Of a stretch of 61,051 bases of DNA, positions 19,076 to 26,579 are shown piece after piece (positions within the stretch are counted from its first letter, which is position 1; each line of letters begins with the position of its first letter). This DNA comes from Chloroflexota bacterium (lineage in GTDB: Bacteria > Chloroflexota > UBA6077 > CF-72): positions 1 to 61,051 of the forward strand of contig JAFAZN010000002.1 in NCBI GenBank assembly GCA_019239775.1, in the 5' to 3' direction. The position numbers and the translations under genes were made by a program. The notes beneath the pieces were generated by a model. That model saw nothing but the letters and a program-made list of their open reading frames with translations. It had not been told where the DNA came from and ran no database searches.

Positions 19076-20871
19076 AGTTGCCGTCATTCTTCCGGTCGAT
19101 CCACCTCATGCTGCAACTGTCGCTGCGCGCCGACGCACCCCGCTCACTTGGGTCGGTGCTAACGGCGATTGGCTCGATGATCGCGCTGCCATTGCGCACA
19201 CTCGGTCTCAAGCTGGTGACAGACGGTATCGTCGCCGCAAATCCGACCACCATCGTCACGGGCGTGGTGGTCATCGGCGGACTCCAGGCGTTGAGCCGCT
19301 TTCTGATGTGGGCCTCCTTCAACCTGCGAATGCGCATGCGCGAGAACACACAGGTGTATCTCGACAGCTACCTGATGGAACTCACGGCCGGCATCAGTGG
19401 CATCGAACACCACGAACGGCCGGAGTATCTCGACCACATTGAGGTGATCCGCGCGGAGCGCTGGGCGATCGCCAATCCATTCAATCCGATTTCCTGGTCG
19501 CTGGCGTCCGCGTTCCAGGTGCTGAGCGCATTTGTGCTTCTGGCCGGTGTCGACCTGCGGTTGATCCTTTTGCCAATCGCCGGTATTCCCGCGGTCGTTG
19601 CCACCGTTCACCAGCAGCGCGTGTTTTCACGTCTCCGCGAGATGCATGCAGAAACCAATCGGCGGCTCCGCCACCTTCAGGATCTGACGATTCAACCGGC
19701 CACCGCCAAAGAGATCCGGATCTACGAGCTCATCGGCACACTGATGCAGCGCAGGCGTGAGCTGTTCGACGGCCTGGAGCAGGACCGCGTGCGGCACGAG
19801 TTGGTCTCCGCCGCGTGGCTTTTGGCAACCTGGTCTTTGTTCAGCCTGTGCTATATCGCCGCGCTCGGCGTTACACTGGCATTGGCGCGCGACCAGCGCG
19901 CATCGCCTGGTTCCGTTGTGTTGGTGCTTGGGCTCGGCAGCCTCCTGATTGGGCAACTGTCGGAGCTGGCCTACAACGTTGCGTGGTTGATGCGCACCGA
20001 GCGAGCGGTTGCCAAACTGGTGTGGCTGGTGGACTACGCCGCCGAGCAGAAACATGCTGCGCAACCGCGCGCACCGGTTGGTACTCCACCGCGGTTGCGA
20101 GACGGAATTCGTTTTACGGATGTTGCATTCGCCTATCCAGGGACGGAGCGACCGGTGATGTCCGGTGTCAACCTCTTGCTGCCCGCTGGTAAGACCATCG
20201 CCATCGTTGGCAACAATGGGGCCGGCAAGACAACCCTGGTGAAGCTCCTGTGCCGTCTGTACGAGCCTTCGGCTGGCCGGATCACGGTCGATGGGCTGGA
20301 CCTCCAGCAAATTCCGCCGGAGGACTGGCGGCTGCGGATGGCCGCCGGCTTCCAGGACTTCGCTCGGCTGGAGCTCGTCGCGCGTGAGTCGGTCGGAGTG
20401 GGTGACCTGGGGCACGTGCATCGCGCCGATGTGGTCGCGGACGCGCTGGCCCGCGCGGCGGCCTCCGACGTGCGTGCTGCGCTCCCAGATGACCTCGAGA
20501 CGCAGCTTGGCAAAACCTTCGAAGGTGGGGTGGACCTTTCGCTGGGCCAGTGGCAGAAACTGGCGGTGGGTCGTGCGATGATGCGTCAGGCGCCACTCGT
20601 GCTCATTTTGGACGAGCCCACCGCCAGCCTCGATGCGCCGACCGAACACGCGCTCTTCGAGCACTTCGCTCGGGCCGCCAGCGACTACTCTGCCACCGCG
20701 GGGACAGTGACGCTGCTGGTGAGCCACCGCTTCTCTACGGTCCGCATGGCAGACCTGATCATCGTCATCTCAGACGGCGCCATCGCCGAACGAGGCACCC
20801 ACGAGGAGCTCCTCGCAACAAACGGCATCTACGCCGAGCTCTATCAACTCCAAGCCCGCGCCTACGCCTAG
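19072..20871 (+). CDS. ABC exporter half-transporter B (membrane domain plus ATPase)
   Basis: The 599-residue partner of the preceding gene, translationally coupled by a 4-bp overlap. The ATPase domain has Walker A GNNGAGKTTLVKLL, Walker B LILDEPTASLD and H-loop VSHRFSTVRM, but the signature reads DLSLGQWQK instead of LSGGQ. One non-canonical signature in a pair is usual in heterodimeric exporters, giving one weaker ATP site. The first gene keeps a near-normal signature (SGGEW). Confidence 0.9.
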   Translation: MKLPSFFRSIHLMLQLSLRADAPRSLGSVLTAIGSMIALPLRTLGLKLVTDGIVAANPTTIVTGVVVIGGLQALSRFLMWASFNLRMRMRENTQVYLDSYLMELTAGISGIEHHERPEYLDHIEVIRAERWAIANPFNPISWSLASAFQVLSAFVLLAGVDLRLILLPIAGIPAVVATVHQQRVFSRLREMHAETNRRLRHLQDLTIQPATAKEIRIYELIGTLMQRRRELFDGLEQDRVRHELVSAAWLLATWSLFSLCYIAALGVTLALARDQRASPGSVVLVLGLGSLLIGQLSELAYNVAWLMRTERAVAKLVWLVDYAAEQKHAAQPRAPVGTPPRLRDGIRFTDVAFAYPGTERPVMSGVNLLLPAGKTIAIVGNNGAGKTTLVKLLCRLYEPSAGRITVDGLDLQQIPPEDWRLRMAAGFQDFARLELVARESVGVGDLGHVHRADVVADALARAAASDVRAALPDDLETQLGKTFEGGVDLSLGQWQKLAVGRAMMRQAPLVLILDEPTASLDAPTEHALFEHFARAASDYSATAGTVTLLVSHRFSTVRMADLIIVISDGAIAERGTHEELLATNGIYAELYQLQARAYA

Positions 20872-20875
20872 CAAG

Positions 20876-20896
20876 GTATGGCATAGTGTATGGCAT
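20876..20896 (+). promoter_or_regulatory. Direct-repeat operator overlapping the VapB start
   Basis: GTATGGCAT occurs twice, at 20876-20884 and 20888-20896, with a 12-bp period. Each copy is itself a near-palindrome (TATG-G-CAT). The second copy overlaps the antitoxin ATG at 20895. Ribbon-helix-helix antitoxins bind such tandem half-sites as dimers, so this is a good candidate for VapB autoregulation. Confidence 0.55.
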
Positions 20897-21116
20897 GTTC
20901 AAGACGACCCTCTACCTGCCCGATGACCTCAAGGCAGAGCTCGAGCGCGCGGCGCGGGAGACCGGTCGCAGCGAGGCTGATCTCATTCGCGACGGTATTC
21001 GACTCGCGCTCGCGCGGCAGCAGCCGCCAGCCCCAACGATCGGCATCCTTGTAAGCGCAGACCCGCATTTTGCTGAAAAGGTCGAGGAACACCTGGACGG
21101 ATTCGGCCGCGAGTGA
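20895..21116 (+). CDS. Ribbon-helix-helix antitoxin (VapB-like)
   Basis: The 73-residue protein has the beta-strand FKTTLYLPDDLKAELERAA followed by two helices (SEADLIRDGIRLALA), the CopG/Arc ribbon-helix-helix fold. The C-terminal tail (PHFAEKVEEHLDGF) would mask the toxin. The stop overlaps the toxin start as GTGA at 21113, the standard translational coupling of toxin-antitoxin pairs. Confidence 0.85.
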   Translation: MFKTTLYLPDDLKAELERAARETGRSEADLIRDGIRLALARQQPPAPTIGILVSADPHFAEKVEEHLDGFGRE

Positions 21117-21529
21117 TCATCCTCGACACGAGCGGCGTCCTGGCGGCTGTCGACCCACGTCAGGCACACCATTCCGCGGCAGCGCGCGAGTTGCTTCGCC
21201 CACAGCGGCGGATTCTGTCACCCTTCGTTCTCGCCGAGCTGGACTATCTCATTAGCACCAATGCTGGTCAACGGGAGGAGCTTCGGTTTCTCGCGGACGT
21301 TGCCAAAGGCGCGTACGAGCTGCAGGCGTTCACACCTGCTGACGTGGCAGCGGCGTCCGCGGTTCTCGAGCAGTATGCTGACCTGCGTCTCGGGCTTGCG
21401 GATGCGTCCATCGTCGTGTTGGCGCAGCGCCACCGCGTGCGGGACGTGCTGACCCTGGACCAGCGCCACTTTCGGGTTGTCCTCGGGCCGGACCAGCAGC
21501 CGTTCCGATTACTTCCGCGGGATGCCTGA
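21113..21529 (+). CDS. PIN-domain toxin ribonuclease (VapC-like)
   Basis: A 138-residue PIN-domain protein. The acidic metal-binding residues are visible: Asp in IILDTSGV, Glu in VLAELDYL, Asp residues in LGLADASIV and a late Asp in VLTLDQRHF. VapC toxins cleave specific RNAs, often tRNA, when the antitoxin is degraded. GTG start at 21113 overlaps the antitoxin stop. No partner genes lie beyond it. Confidence 0.87.
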   Translation: MIILDTSGVLAAVDPRQAHHSAAARELLRPQRRILSPFVLAELDYLISTNAGQREELRFLADVAKGAYELQAFTPADVAAASAVLEQYADLRLGLADASIVVLAQRHRVRDVLTLDQRHFRVVLGPDQQPFRLLPRDA

Positions 21530-21630
21530 AAAGCATGGCGCCGCCATCGAGCATGCGTACCGCCTCTCCCTACGCCTGAGCTAAGTACATCAACGGCATC
21601 TGCCGATACTTGGATCTGAGATTGCGTCGC

Positions 21631-23556
21631 ATGCCGCTCAGCGTTCAACAGTTACGCCACATGTTTCAGCGCGCCATCCCTATCCTTTTGTGGCTGCCTG
21701 TCGCAGCGTTTTGCGCGTACACGCTGTTCAATGCCACCGGCCCGTCGTGGGTGAACGTTGCTGAGGCGCTGGCGCTGGCCGTCCTCGCCGCGCTGGCTAC
21801 ATGCGAGCATCGTGGCCGCGTGCATGCGCAGGCCTCGCACCACGCGATCGAGAGCGAGCTGCAGCACCAGAAGACGGTCGAGGCCGCGCTGGCCGAGCAG
21901 GCACAACTGCTCGAGCTCGCATCAGATGCAATGTTCGTGTGGGAAGTCGAGTCCGGTGCGCTCCAATTCTGGAATCGCGGCGCCGAGCAGCTGTACGGCT
22001 GGCGCAGAGATGAGGTGCTCGGCAAGACGCCGCAGGCGATCCTCCAAACGGAGTTCCCTCGGCCGCTTTCTGAGCTGCGCGAATCGATGGAACGCACCGG
22101 CCGTTGGGAAGGCGAGCTCATCCACCGTCGACGTGACGGCAGTCGCGTCCTGGTCATGAGCCGCTGGGCGCTGAAGGAGCGCATCGAGGGACAACCCCTC
22201 CGAGCGCTTGCAATTAACAGCAACATCACCGACCAGAAACGCGCCCAGGCAGAGCTGGAGCATCAAGCCCAGCACGATGGGCTGACAGGTCTTGCGAACC
22301 GCACCACGCTGACGATGCGCCTCGACGAGGCGCTCGCCACGGCCGACGCACCGGTCGCCCTGCTCATGCTCGATCTCGACCGGTTCAAAGACGTCAACGA
22401 CACGCTCGGGCACGTCTCGGGCGACCGGTTGCTGTGCGCCGTCGGCCCCCGCCTGCTGGCGCACTTGCGCGAAGGCGACACGCTGGCGCGTCTCGGTGGC
22501 GATGAGTTCGCGGTGCTCCTGCCCGGCGCGTCGGTCGCAGCAGCCGGCGTCGTTGCCCGCAAGCTGCTCAACGTGCTGGAGCAACCGTTCGATCTCGGCG
22601 ACGCGAGCGTGCATATCGCCGCCAGCATCGGCATCGCCGCGGCTCCTGAGCACGGCAACGACACCGAGACACTGCTGCGTTGCGCTGACGTTGCAATGTA
22701 CGTTGCCAAACGCAGCGGCACCGGCGCCGCCGTCTACATGGCTGACCAGGACCAGCACAGTCGCGATCGACTCTCAGTAGCTGGCGACTTGCGTCGAGCC
22801 ATTCAGTCCGGCGAGCTCCTGCTCCATTATCAGCCAAAGCTCGATTGCGCCAGCGGCGACCTGATGGGCGTTGAAGCGCTGGTGCGATGGAAACATCCCG
22901 AGCGGGGGCTCGTACCTCCCGACCAGTTCATTCCCGTCGCCGAACAATCCGGGCTCATTGGCCTGCTCGGTCGCTGCGTGCTGGAGCAGGCCATCCGCGA
23001 AGCACGTACGTGGAGCGACATGGGCTACGCCTTTCCGATCGCGGTGAACCTCTCGATGCGCGACATGCTCGATCCAGAGCTGCCACAGTACATCGAGCAG
23101 ATCCTCTCGAAGTGGCAAATGGACGCGAGCTGTTTGCGAGTAGAGATTACGGAGAGCAGCCTCATGGTGGATCCGGTGCGAAGTCGCGCAACACTGGTTC
23201 GCCTCCGCGAGCTGGGTGTGCGGCTGTCGGTGGACGATTATGGGACCGGCTATTCTTCACTCCGCTACCTCCAGCAACTGCCCGTGGATGAGCTGAAGAT
23301 TGACCGCTCGTTCATTCGCCACATGGTCAGCAACGAAAGTGACCTGATGATCGTGCAAAGCACGGTGGATCTGGCGCACGGACTCGGACTCAGTGTCGTA
23401 GCCGAGGGCGTCGAGGACGCAGGCACCTGGCAACGCCTGGCGGCCATTGGTTGCGACCAGGCGCAGGGCTACTACCTGTGTGTGCCGATCCCCGCGGATA
23501 GCTTCATCGAGTGGCTGCGTGCCTTCGACGCAAGACCAGCAACCCTGGCGGCGTAA
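21631..23556 (+). CDS. PAS-GGDEF-EAL c-di-GMP protein
   Basis: A 641-residue protein. Two N-terminal hydrophobic stretches (about residues 12-55) anchor it, then a short coiled coil and a PAS domain (LLELASDAMFVWEVESG through INSNITDQKRAQAE). The GGDEF domain ([13 protein letters not shown]) and EAL domain (VEALVRWKHP, VDDYGTGYSSLRYL, KIDRSF, AEGVED) appear catalytically intact. The different sensor domain separates it from the tandem pair at 12.5-17.2 kb. ATG 21631 is chosen; TTG 21610 is possible. Confidence 0.92.
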   Translation: MPLSVQQLRHMFQRAIPILLWLPVAAFCAYTLFNATGPSWVNVAEALALAVLAALATCEHRGRVHAQASHHAIESELQHQKTVEAALAEQAQLLELASDAMFVWEVESGALQFWNRGAEQLYGWRRDEVLGKTPQAILQTEFPRPLSELRESMERTGRWEGELIHRRRDGSRVLVMSRWALKERIEGQPLRALAINSNITDQKRAQAELEHQAQHDGLTGLANRTTLTMRLDEALATADAPVALLMLDLDRFKDVNDTLGHVSGDRLLCAVGPRLLAHLREGDTLARLGGDEFAVLLPGASVAAAGVVARKLLNVLEQPFDLGDASVHIAASIGIAAAPEHGNDTETLLRCADVAMYVAKRSGTGAAVYMADQDQHSRDRLSVAGDLRRAIQSGELLLHYQPKLDCASGDLMGVEALVRWKHPERGLVPPDQFIPVAEQSGLIGLLGRCVLEQAIREARTWSDMGYAFPIAVNLSMRDMLDPELPQYIEQILSKWQMDASCLRVEITESSLMVDPVRSRATLVRLRELGVRLSVDDYGTGYSSLRYLQQLPVDELKIDRSFIRHMVSNESDLMIVQSTVDLAHGLGLSVVAEGVEDAGTWQRLAAIGCDQAQGYYLCVPIPADSFIEWLRAFDARPATLAA

Positions 23557-23728
23557 CCCAACCGGCCCTTCGGCAGGGTCCACGTTCTGGAACGTCAAGC
23601 GTCGGAGGGCTTCACCCTGTGAACACCTACCCGTCCGTGGGTCCAACGCCTGGACACCCAGTCTACCGTGTTGGTTCCTGCAGGCGACCGAGTGGCGCCG
23701 CGCAGCGGAAAGGGGGTCTATCGCACAG
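23557..23728. other. Intergenic region with four short hairpins between convergent genes
   Basis: No coding frame is credible here. Four inverted repeats follow one another: ACGTTC/GAACGT (23582-23595), TTCAC/GTGAA (23611-23623), GTCCA/TGGAC (23641-23655) and CACAGTC/GACTGTG (23724-23739, running into the next gene's 3' end). They may act together as a two-way terminator or belong to a structured transcript. None has a T-run. Confidence 0.35.
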
Positions 23729-24556
23729 TCAGGACTGTGGTCCGCGCCAGGGGCGTAGTAGGTCGTTTCCGCTGGCTGGCACCGCTGGGCCCACGATGAA
23801 CAGGTCCGTGTTGCGCTCCAGCATCGCGCGCAAGCGCGCAAACAAATCAGCCATGTTCACCGGTTTGCTGACGTAGCCACGAATGTCGTACTCCAGCGCG
23901 CGCAGGACATCGGGCGAGGTGGATCTGCCAGTCAGCATCACCACGTTGATGCTCGAAGCCAAGCCAGTTGTTTGCAATTCGCGCAGCACGTCGAAGCCAT
24001 TCAGGTCCGGCATATCGACATCCAGCAGGACTGCCGCTGGACGAATGCTTTCGAGCGCTGCGAGCGCGGATGCGCCATTCAAAAAGCAGCGTGTGGTGTA
24101 GCCAAACGCAACTGACCACGCCGCGATCGCCTCGGCAAAGACCGGGTCATCGTCGACGACGACGAGGTCCACTCGCTCGGATGCGGCAATCGCCGATACT
24201 GTCTGTTCGAACTCCGAAGTGGTTGAGACCGGTCGCGGACCACGATCCAGATCGGCGCCCACCTGCGCGATGAGTCGGTTCAGGCGCGGCACGTCGGCAA
24301 CACCTGCTTTCGGGAGCAAGTGCTCGATGCGCGCGGCCGCACGAGATGCCGTGCCAAGTCCAAAGGCGCCGAGAGAACCAGCCAGCTTGTGCGCCGCCGT
24401 GACACCGGACTGCAAGACTTCGGACGCGGATACGCCCCCGGCCGCGAGGCTGTCAACAGCCAACCGAATTCTGCGCAACCGTTCGCGCTGGACCTCGCTA
24501 TTGCGGGCCCAGATCGTCTGCAGCTCGGCGTCCAGCTGGGCGTGCAACGCGGCCAT
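23729..24556 (-). CDS. Hpt-receiver signalling protein
   Basis: The 275-residue protein starts at ATG 24556 with GAGGT directly upstream. Residues about 45-80 hold a histidine phosphotransfer motif, TAAHKLAGSLGAFGLG, with the phospho-His near residue 56. After a linker, a receiver domain follows with VVVDDDPVF, phosphoacceptor Asp in LLDVDMPDLNG, MLTGR and Lys in YVSKPVN. Hpt placed before the receiver in a small soluble protein is unusual; it could pass phosphate within itself in a phosphorelay. There is no output domain. Confidence 0.87.
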   Translation of the reverse strand: MAALHAQLDAELQTIWARNSEVQRERLRRIRLAVDSLAAGGVSASEVLQSGVTAAHKLAGSLGAFGLGTASRAAARIEHLLPKAGVADVPRLNRLIAQVGADLDRGPRPVSTTSEFEQTVSAIAASERVDLVVVDDDPVFAEAIAAWSVAFGYTTRCFLNGASALAALESIRPAAVLLDVDMPDLNGFDVLRELQTTGLASSINVVMLTGRSTSPDVLRALEYDIRGYVSKPVNMADLFARLRAMLERNTDLFIVGPAVPASGNDLLRPWRGPQS

Positions 24557-24646
24557 ACCTCAATGAGCATCGTCCCGTCATCGGGAGTTCAGAAGCGTTG
24601 AAGGGCGCGAGGCGATTGCGAAGGCGTCACAGTCAAGGGGAGTCGA

Positions 24647-24751
24647 TCAGGCAGCCTGAATTGCATCGGCGCTCGCCGCTGGCAGCACCACATAGAAGGT
24701 GGCACCCTTGCCGACGTCGCTTTCGGCCGAGATGTGCCCGCCGTGCAGACC
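24647..24751 (-). pseudogene. Remnant of a histidine kinase ATPase domain
   Basis: About 34 codons ending at a stop read GLHGGHISAESDVGKGATF then YVVLPAA. This is the C-terminal strand-loop-strand of a HATPase_c domain. Upstream in the same frame the kinase resemblance stops at once and no N, G1 or G2 box is found, so only the tail of a once larger kinase remains. It lies between the Hpt-receiver gene and a Cys-rich small protein, suggesting that a full kinase formerly stood here. Confidence 0.6.
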
Positions 24752-24824
24752 CGATCGAGTGGAGTCACCATCACCATGGCTTCGCCGCTGACCCCGAGCC
24801 GGCCTTCTGGCAGAATCTATGCCG

Positions 24825-25199
24825 CTAGCGGCGCTTTGCCGGGAAGTCGCGGCCCCAGAAACCGCCTTCCGGGCGGCCGTGGGCATGGTAATGATCGGGA
24901 ATGTTGCGCATATTGTCGTCGATATAGATCGCGCCGAAGTGCTCCCCGGCGACCTCTCGCAGCCGAGCGTGCATCGTCGCCAGCTCGTCTGCCGGCGGAT
25001 TGATTCCGTGTTGGCGCCAGACGACCATTGGCACTTCGCAGATCTCGCACTCGGCGATCCAGCAGAGATCATCCTCGTAGTACCAGGGCGTAATCCGCAA
25101 TGCTTCGCAGAGGTCGCAGCGTGGCGGCACGGGCTTCCATTGTACGCGCCGCGCATTACATGAGAGAGGTCCAGGATCCTTCCTGGTTTGTCTTGCCAC
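24825..25199 (-). CDS. Small Cys-rich (CxxC-type) protein
   Basis: A 124-residue protein from GTG 25199. It has PRCDLCEALRITPWYYEDD followed by CWIAECEICEVPMVVW, giving two CxxC pairs that could hold zinc or iron, and a His-rich end (PDHYHAHGRPEGG). I recall similar short proteins in actinobacteria but cannot name the family with certainty. No signal peptide is present. Its 3' end abuts the kinase remnant. Confidence 0.72.
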   Translation of the reverse strand: MARQTRKDPGPLSCNARRVQWKPVPPRCDLCEALRITPWYYEDDLCWIAECEICEVPMVVWRQHGINPPADELATMHARLREVAGEHFGAIYIDDNMRNIPDHYHAHGRPEGGFWGRDFPAKRR

Positions 25200-25524
25200 T
25201 GCATAAAGCGCTCATGGCGTACGCTGCCGACCGTCTCTACGCGGTGAACGGAAATCCTCTGCTCTGAAAATCCGGGGCGAACGCTCTTGCTGCCGCAGGC
25301 AAACGCGCGTCAGCGCTCCGCACCCTGGACCCTCCGTGGGACGAGGTTTCATTCCCGCTGGTAGCCCGCGGCCGTGAAGAACTCTAGAAGAGTGGATTAA
25401 AGCAGACTTCGAGCGACGCGGCGGGCCATGCGTAACATTCGTTAGGAGCCGCCTCGCCGGCGAGCGATAGCATGGATATTGCTATTCGACGAGAACTCTC
25501 ACGTATCGGAGGTCCATTCAAACT
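25200..25524. other. Non-coding stretch upstream of the Met-rich gene
   Basis: This 325-bp region between divergent genes has no convincing frame. It holds a perfect inverted repeat ATAGCA-N7-TGCTAT (25467-25485) about 40 bp before the next start, a CTCGCCGGCGAG palindrome just before it, and GGAGGT at about 25509-25514, which serves as the ribosome site of the gene at 25525. Promoters for both neighbours should lie here. Confidence 0.4.
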
Positions 25525-26193
25525 GTGATCCGGTTTTCTCGACTTTCCACGTCGCTGATGCTCGTTGGCACGCTCGCGGTGGCCGCGATTCCGGGCACCG
25601 CTGCCGCCCAGGAGATGATGCCCTCGATGCTGGTGCAGAGCACGCCGAGCTTTACGGTCGTGCTCCAGGTTGGCCCCGCAGCACAGATGATGGCGCCCGG
25701 TGCGTCCATGATGGGCAACGACGCCGAGGTTATGGTTGGCCAGGTTGGCATGGGCGACATGCCTGCGCCCGGTTCGAGCATGGCCATGGGACAGAGCTCA
25801 TCCAGTTCCATGAGCATGGGCGACCACTCCATGTCGGGCGGTACGAGCAACTCGGGCAGCATGTCCAACACGATGTCGGACATGTCCGACATGGGCATGG
25901 CCGTCAACCACCACCTGGAGGTCCACATCACGGACTCCAGCGGTAACGTGGTCAATGACGTCTCGCCAGTGATCCGCATCAAGGACAAGTCCACCGGCGT
26001 CTCGCGCGATCTCAACGACGTCATGGCGATGTATGACGCGATGATGGGCCCGTCTGACTTCCATTACGGCCAGAACGTGTGGCTGCCCGACGGACAGTAC
26101 GACATCACCGTTATGCTCGGCAGCCAGAGCGCGTTGTTCCGCGACGTGCAGATCAGCGGTGGCAACATGCCGATGTCCATGACGGGCGGCTGA
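25525..26193 (+). CDS. Exported methionine-rich protein, possible metal binding
   Basis: The 222-residue protein begins at GTG 25525 with GGAGGT upstream. It has a Sec signal peptide (MLVGTLAVAAIPGTAAAQ). Residues about 29-125 are very rich in Met, Ser and Gly with repeated MG/MS units and SMGDHSMSGG, typical of extracytoplasmic Cu(I)- or Ag(I)-binding segments. The C-terminal part (NHHLEVHITDSSGNVVNDV, FHYGQNVWLPDGQYDITV) resembles beta-sandwich periplasmic iron/copper proteins of the P19/Tp34 type. Copper or iron handling is inference from composition and fold. Confidence 0.75.
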   Translation: MIRFSRLSTSLMLVGTLAVAAIPGTAAAQEMMPSMLVQSTPSFTVVLQVGPAAQMMAPGASMMGNDAEVMVGQVGMGDMPAPGSSMAMGQSSSSSMSMGDHSMSGGTSNSGSMSNTMSDMSDMGMAVNHHLEVHITDSSGNVVNDVSPVIRIKDKSTGVSRDLNDVMAMYDAMMGPSDFHYGQNVWLPDGQYDITVMLGSQSALFRDVQISGGNMPMSMTGG

Positions 26194-26205
26194 TCTAGCA
26201 GAAGC

Positions 26206-26289
26206 CGATCTCCTTCACGTGGCCACACCGTGGGTAGTCCGTGTGGTACCCGCGCTACCCGAGGCGCAGTCTTACGGCGAAGGAGATCG
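26206..26289 (+). promoter_or_regulatory. Structured leader sequestering a ribosome-binding site, possible pseudoknot
   Basis: CGATCTCCTTC (26206-26216) is perfectly complementary to GAAGGAGATCG (26279-26289), and the right arm contains the AAGGAG ribosome-binding site of the gene at 26294. Inside, CCACAC (26223-26228) pairs with GTGTGG (26241-26246). The loop of that hairpin contains GGGTAG (26232-26237), which can pair with CTACCC (26255-26260) and partly with TACCC at 26247-26251, giving a possible pseudoknot. The arrangement suggests translation control by a riboswitch-like or protein-binding RNA. I recognise no known class. Confidence 0.5.
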
Positions 26290-26293
26290 AACC

Positions 26294-26518
26294 ATGCAAA
26301 GCTTTGTGATTGAAGAGTCGCCCTGCCCGCACTGCAAGAATCCGCGCACGGCGCGCTGTGGAACCATCGGGTTCTGCTTCAACTGTCGCGGACAATGGCG
26401 AACCGATTCTGGTGCCGCGACGGCGGAACCACGCTATGCGTTCACGAACGCGGAACTCAATCGCCTGGAGGTGTACCGCGCCGCGGTACGGGCAGGCTTC
26501 TACAGCGAATGGAGCTAG
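26294..26518 (+). CDS. Small zinc-ribbon protein
   Basis: The 74-residue protein has CPHCKNPRTARC then CFNCRG, two knuckles of a zinc ribbon, within its first 40 residues. A helical tail follows (FTNAELNRLEVYRAAVRAG). It could bind nucleic acid or a protein partner. ATG 26294 is set by AAGGAG 5-8 nt upstream, which lies in the right arm of the inverted repeat at 26206-26289. Confidence 0.75.
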   Translation: MQSFVIEESPCPHCKNPRTARCGTIGFCFNCRGQWRTDSGAATAEPRYAFTNAELNRLEVYRAAVRAGFYSEWS

Positions 26519-26530
26519 GTGTTAGGAAAG

Positions 26531-26560
26531 CTGGGAGGTGCAATCATCTACACCTCCCAG
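26531..26560. terminator. Bidirectional terminator-like hairpin
   Basis: CTGGGAGGTG and CACCTCCCAG form a perfect 10-bp stem with a 10-nt loop, exactly between the convergent stops of the zinc-ribbon gene (26518) and the sugar-dehydrogenase-like gene (26580). Only short T stretches follow on either strand, so termination may be inefficient or factor-assisted. Confidence 0.6.
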
Positions 26561-26579
26561 TCCACGGTTAGTTCGTCAG

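Noticed and set aside
24647-25204. A 185-codon minus-strand frame as one gene
   Set aside because: Only its last ~34 codons resemble a kinase domain. Upstream it overlaps, in another frame, the better supported Cys-rich gene at 24825-25199.
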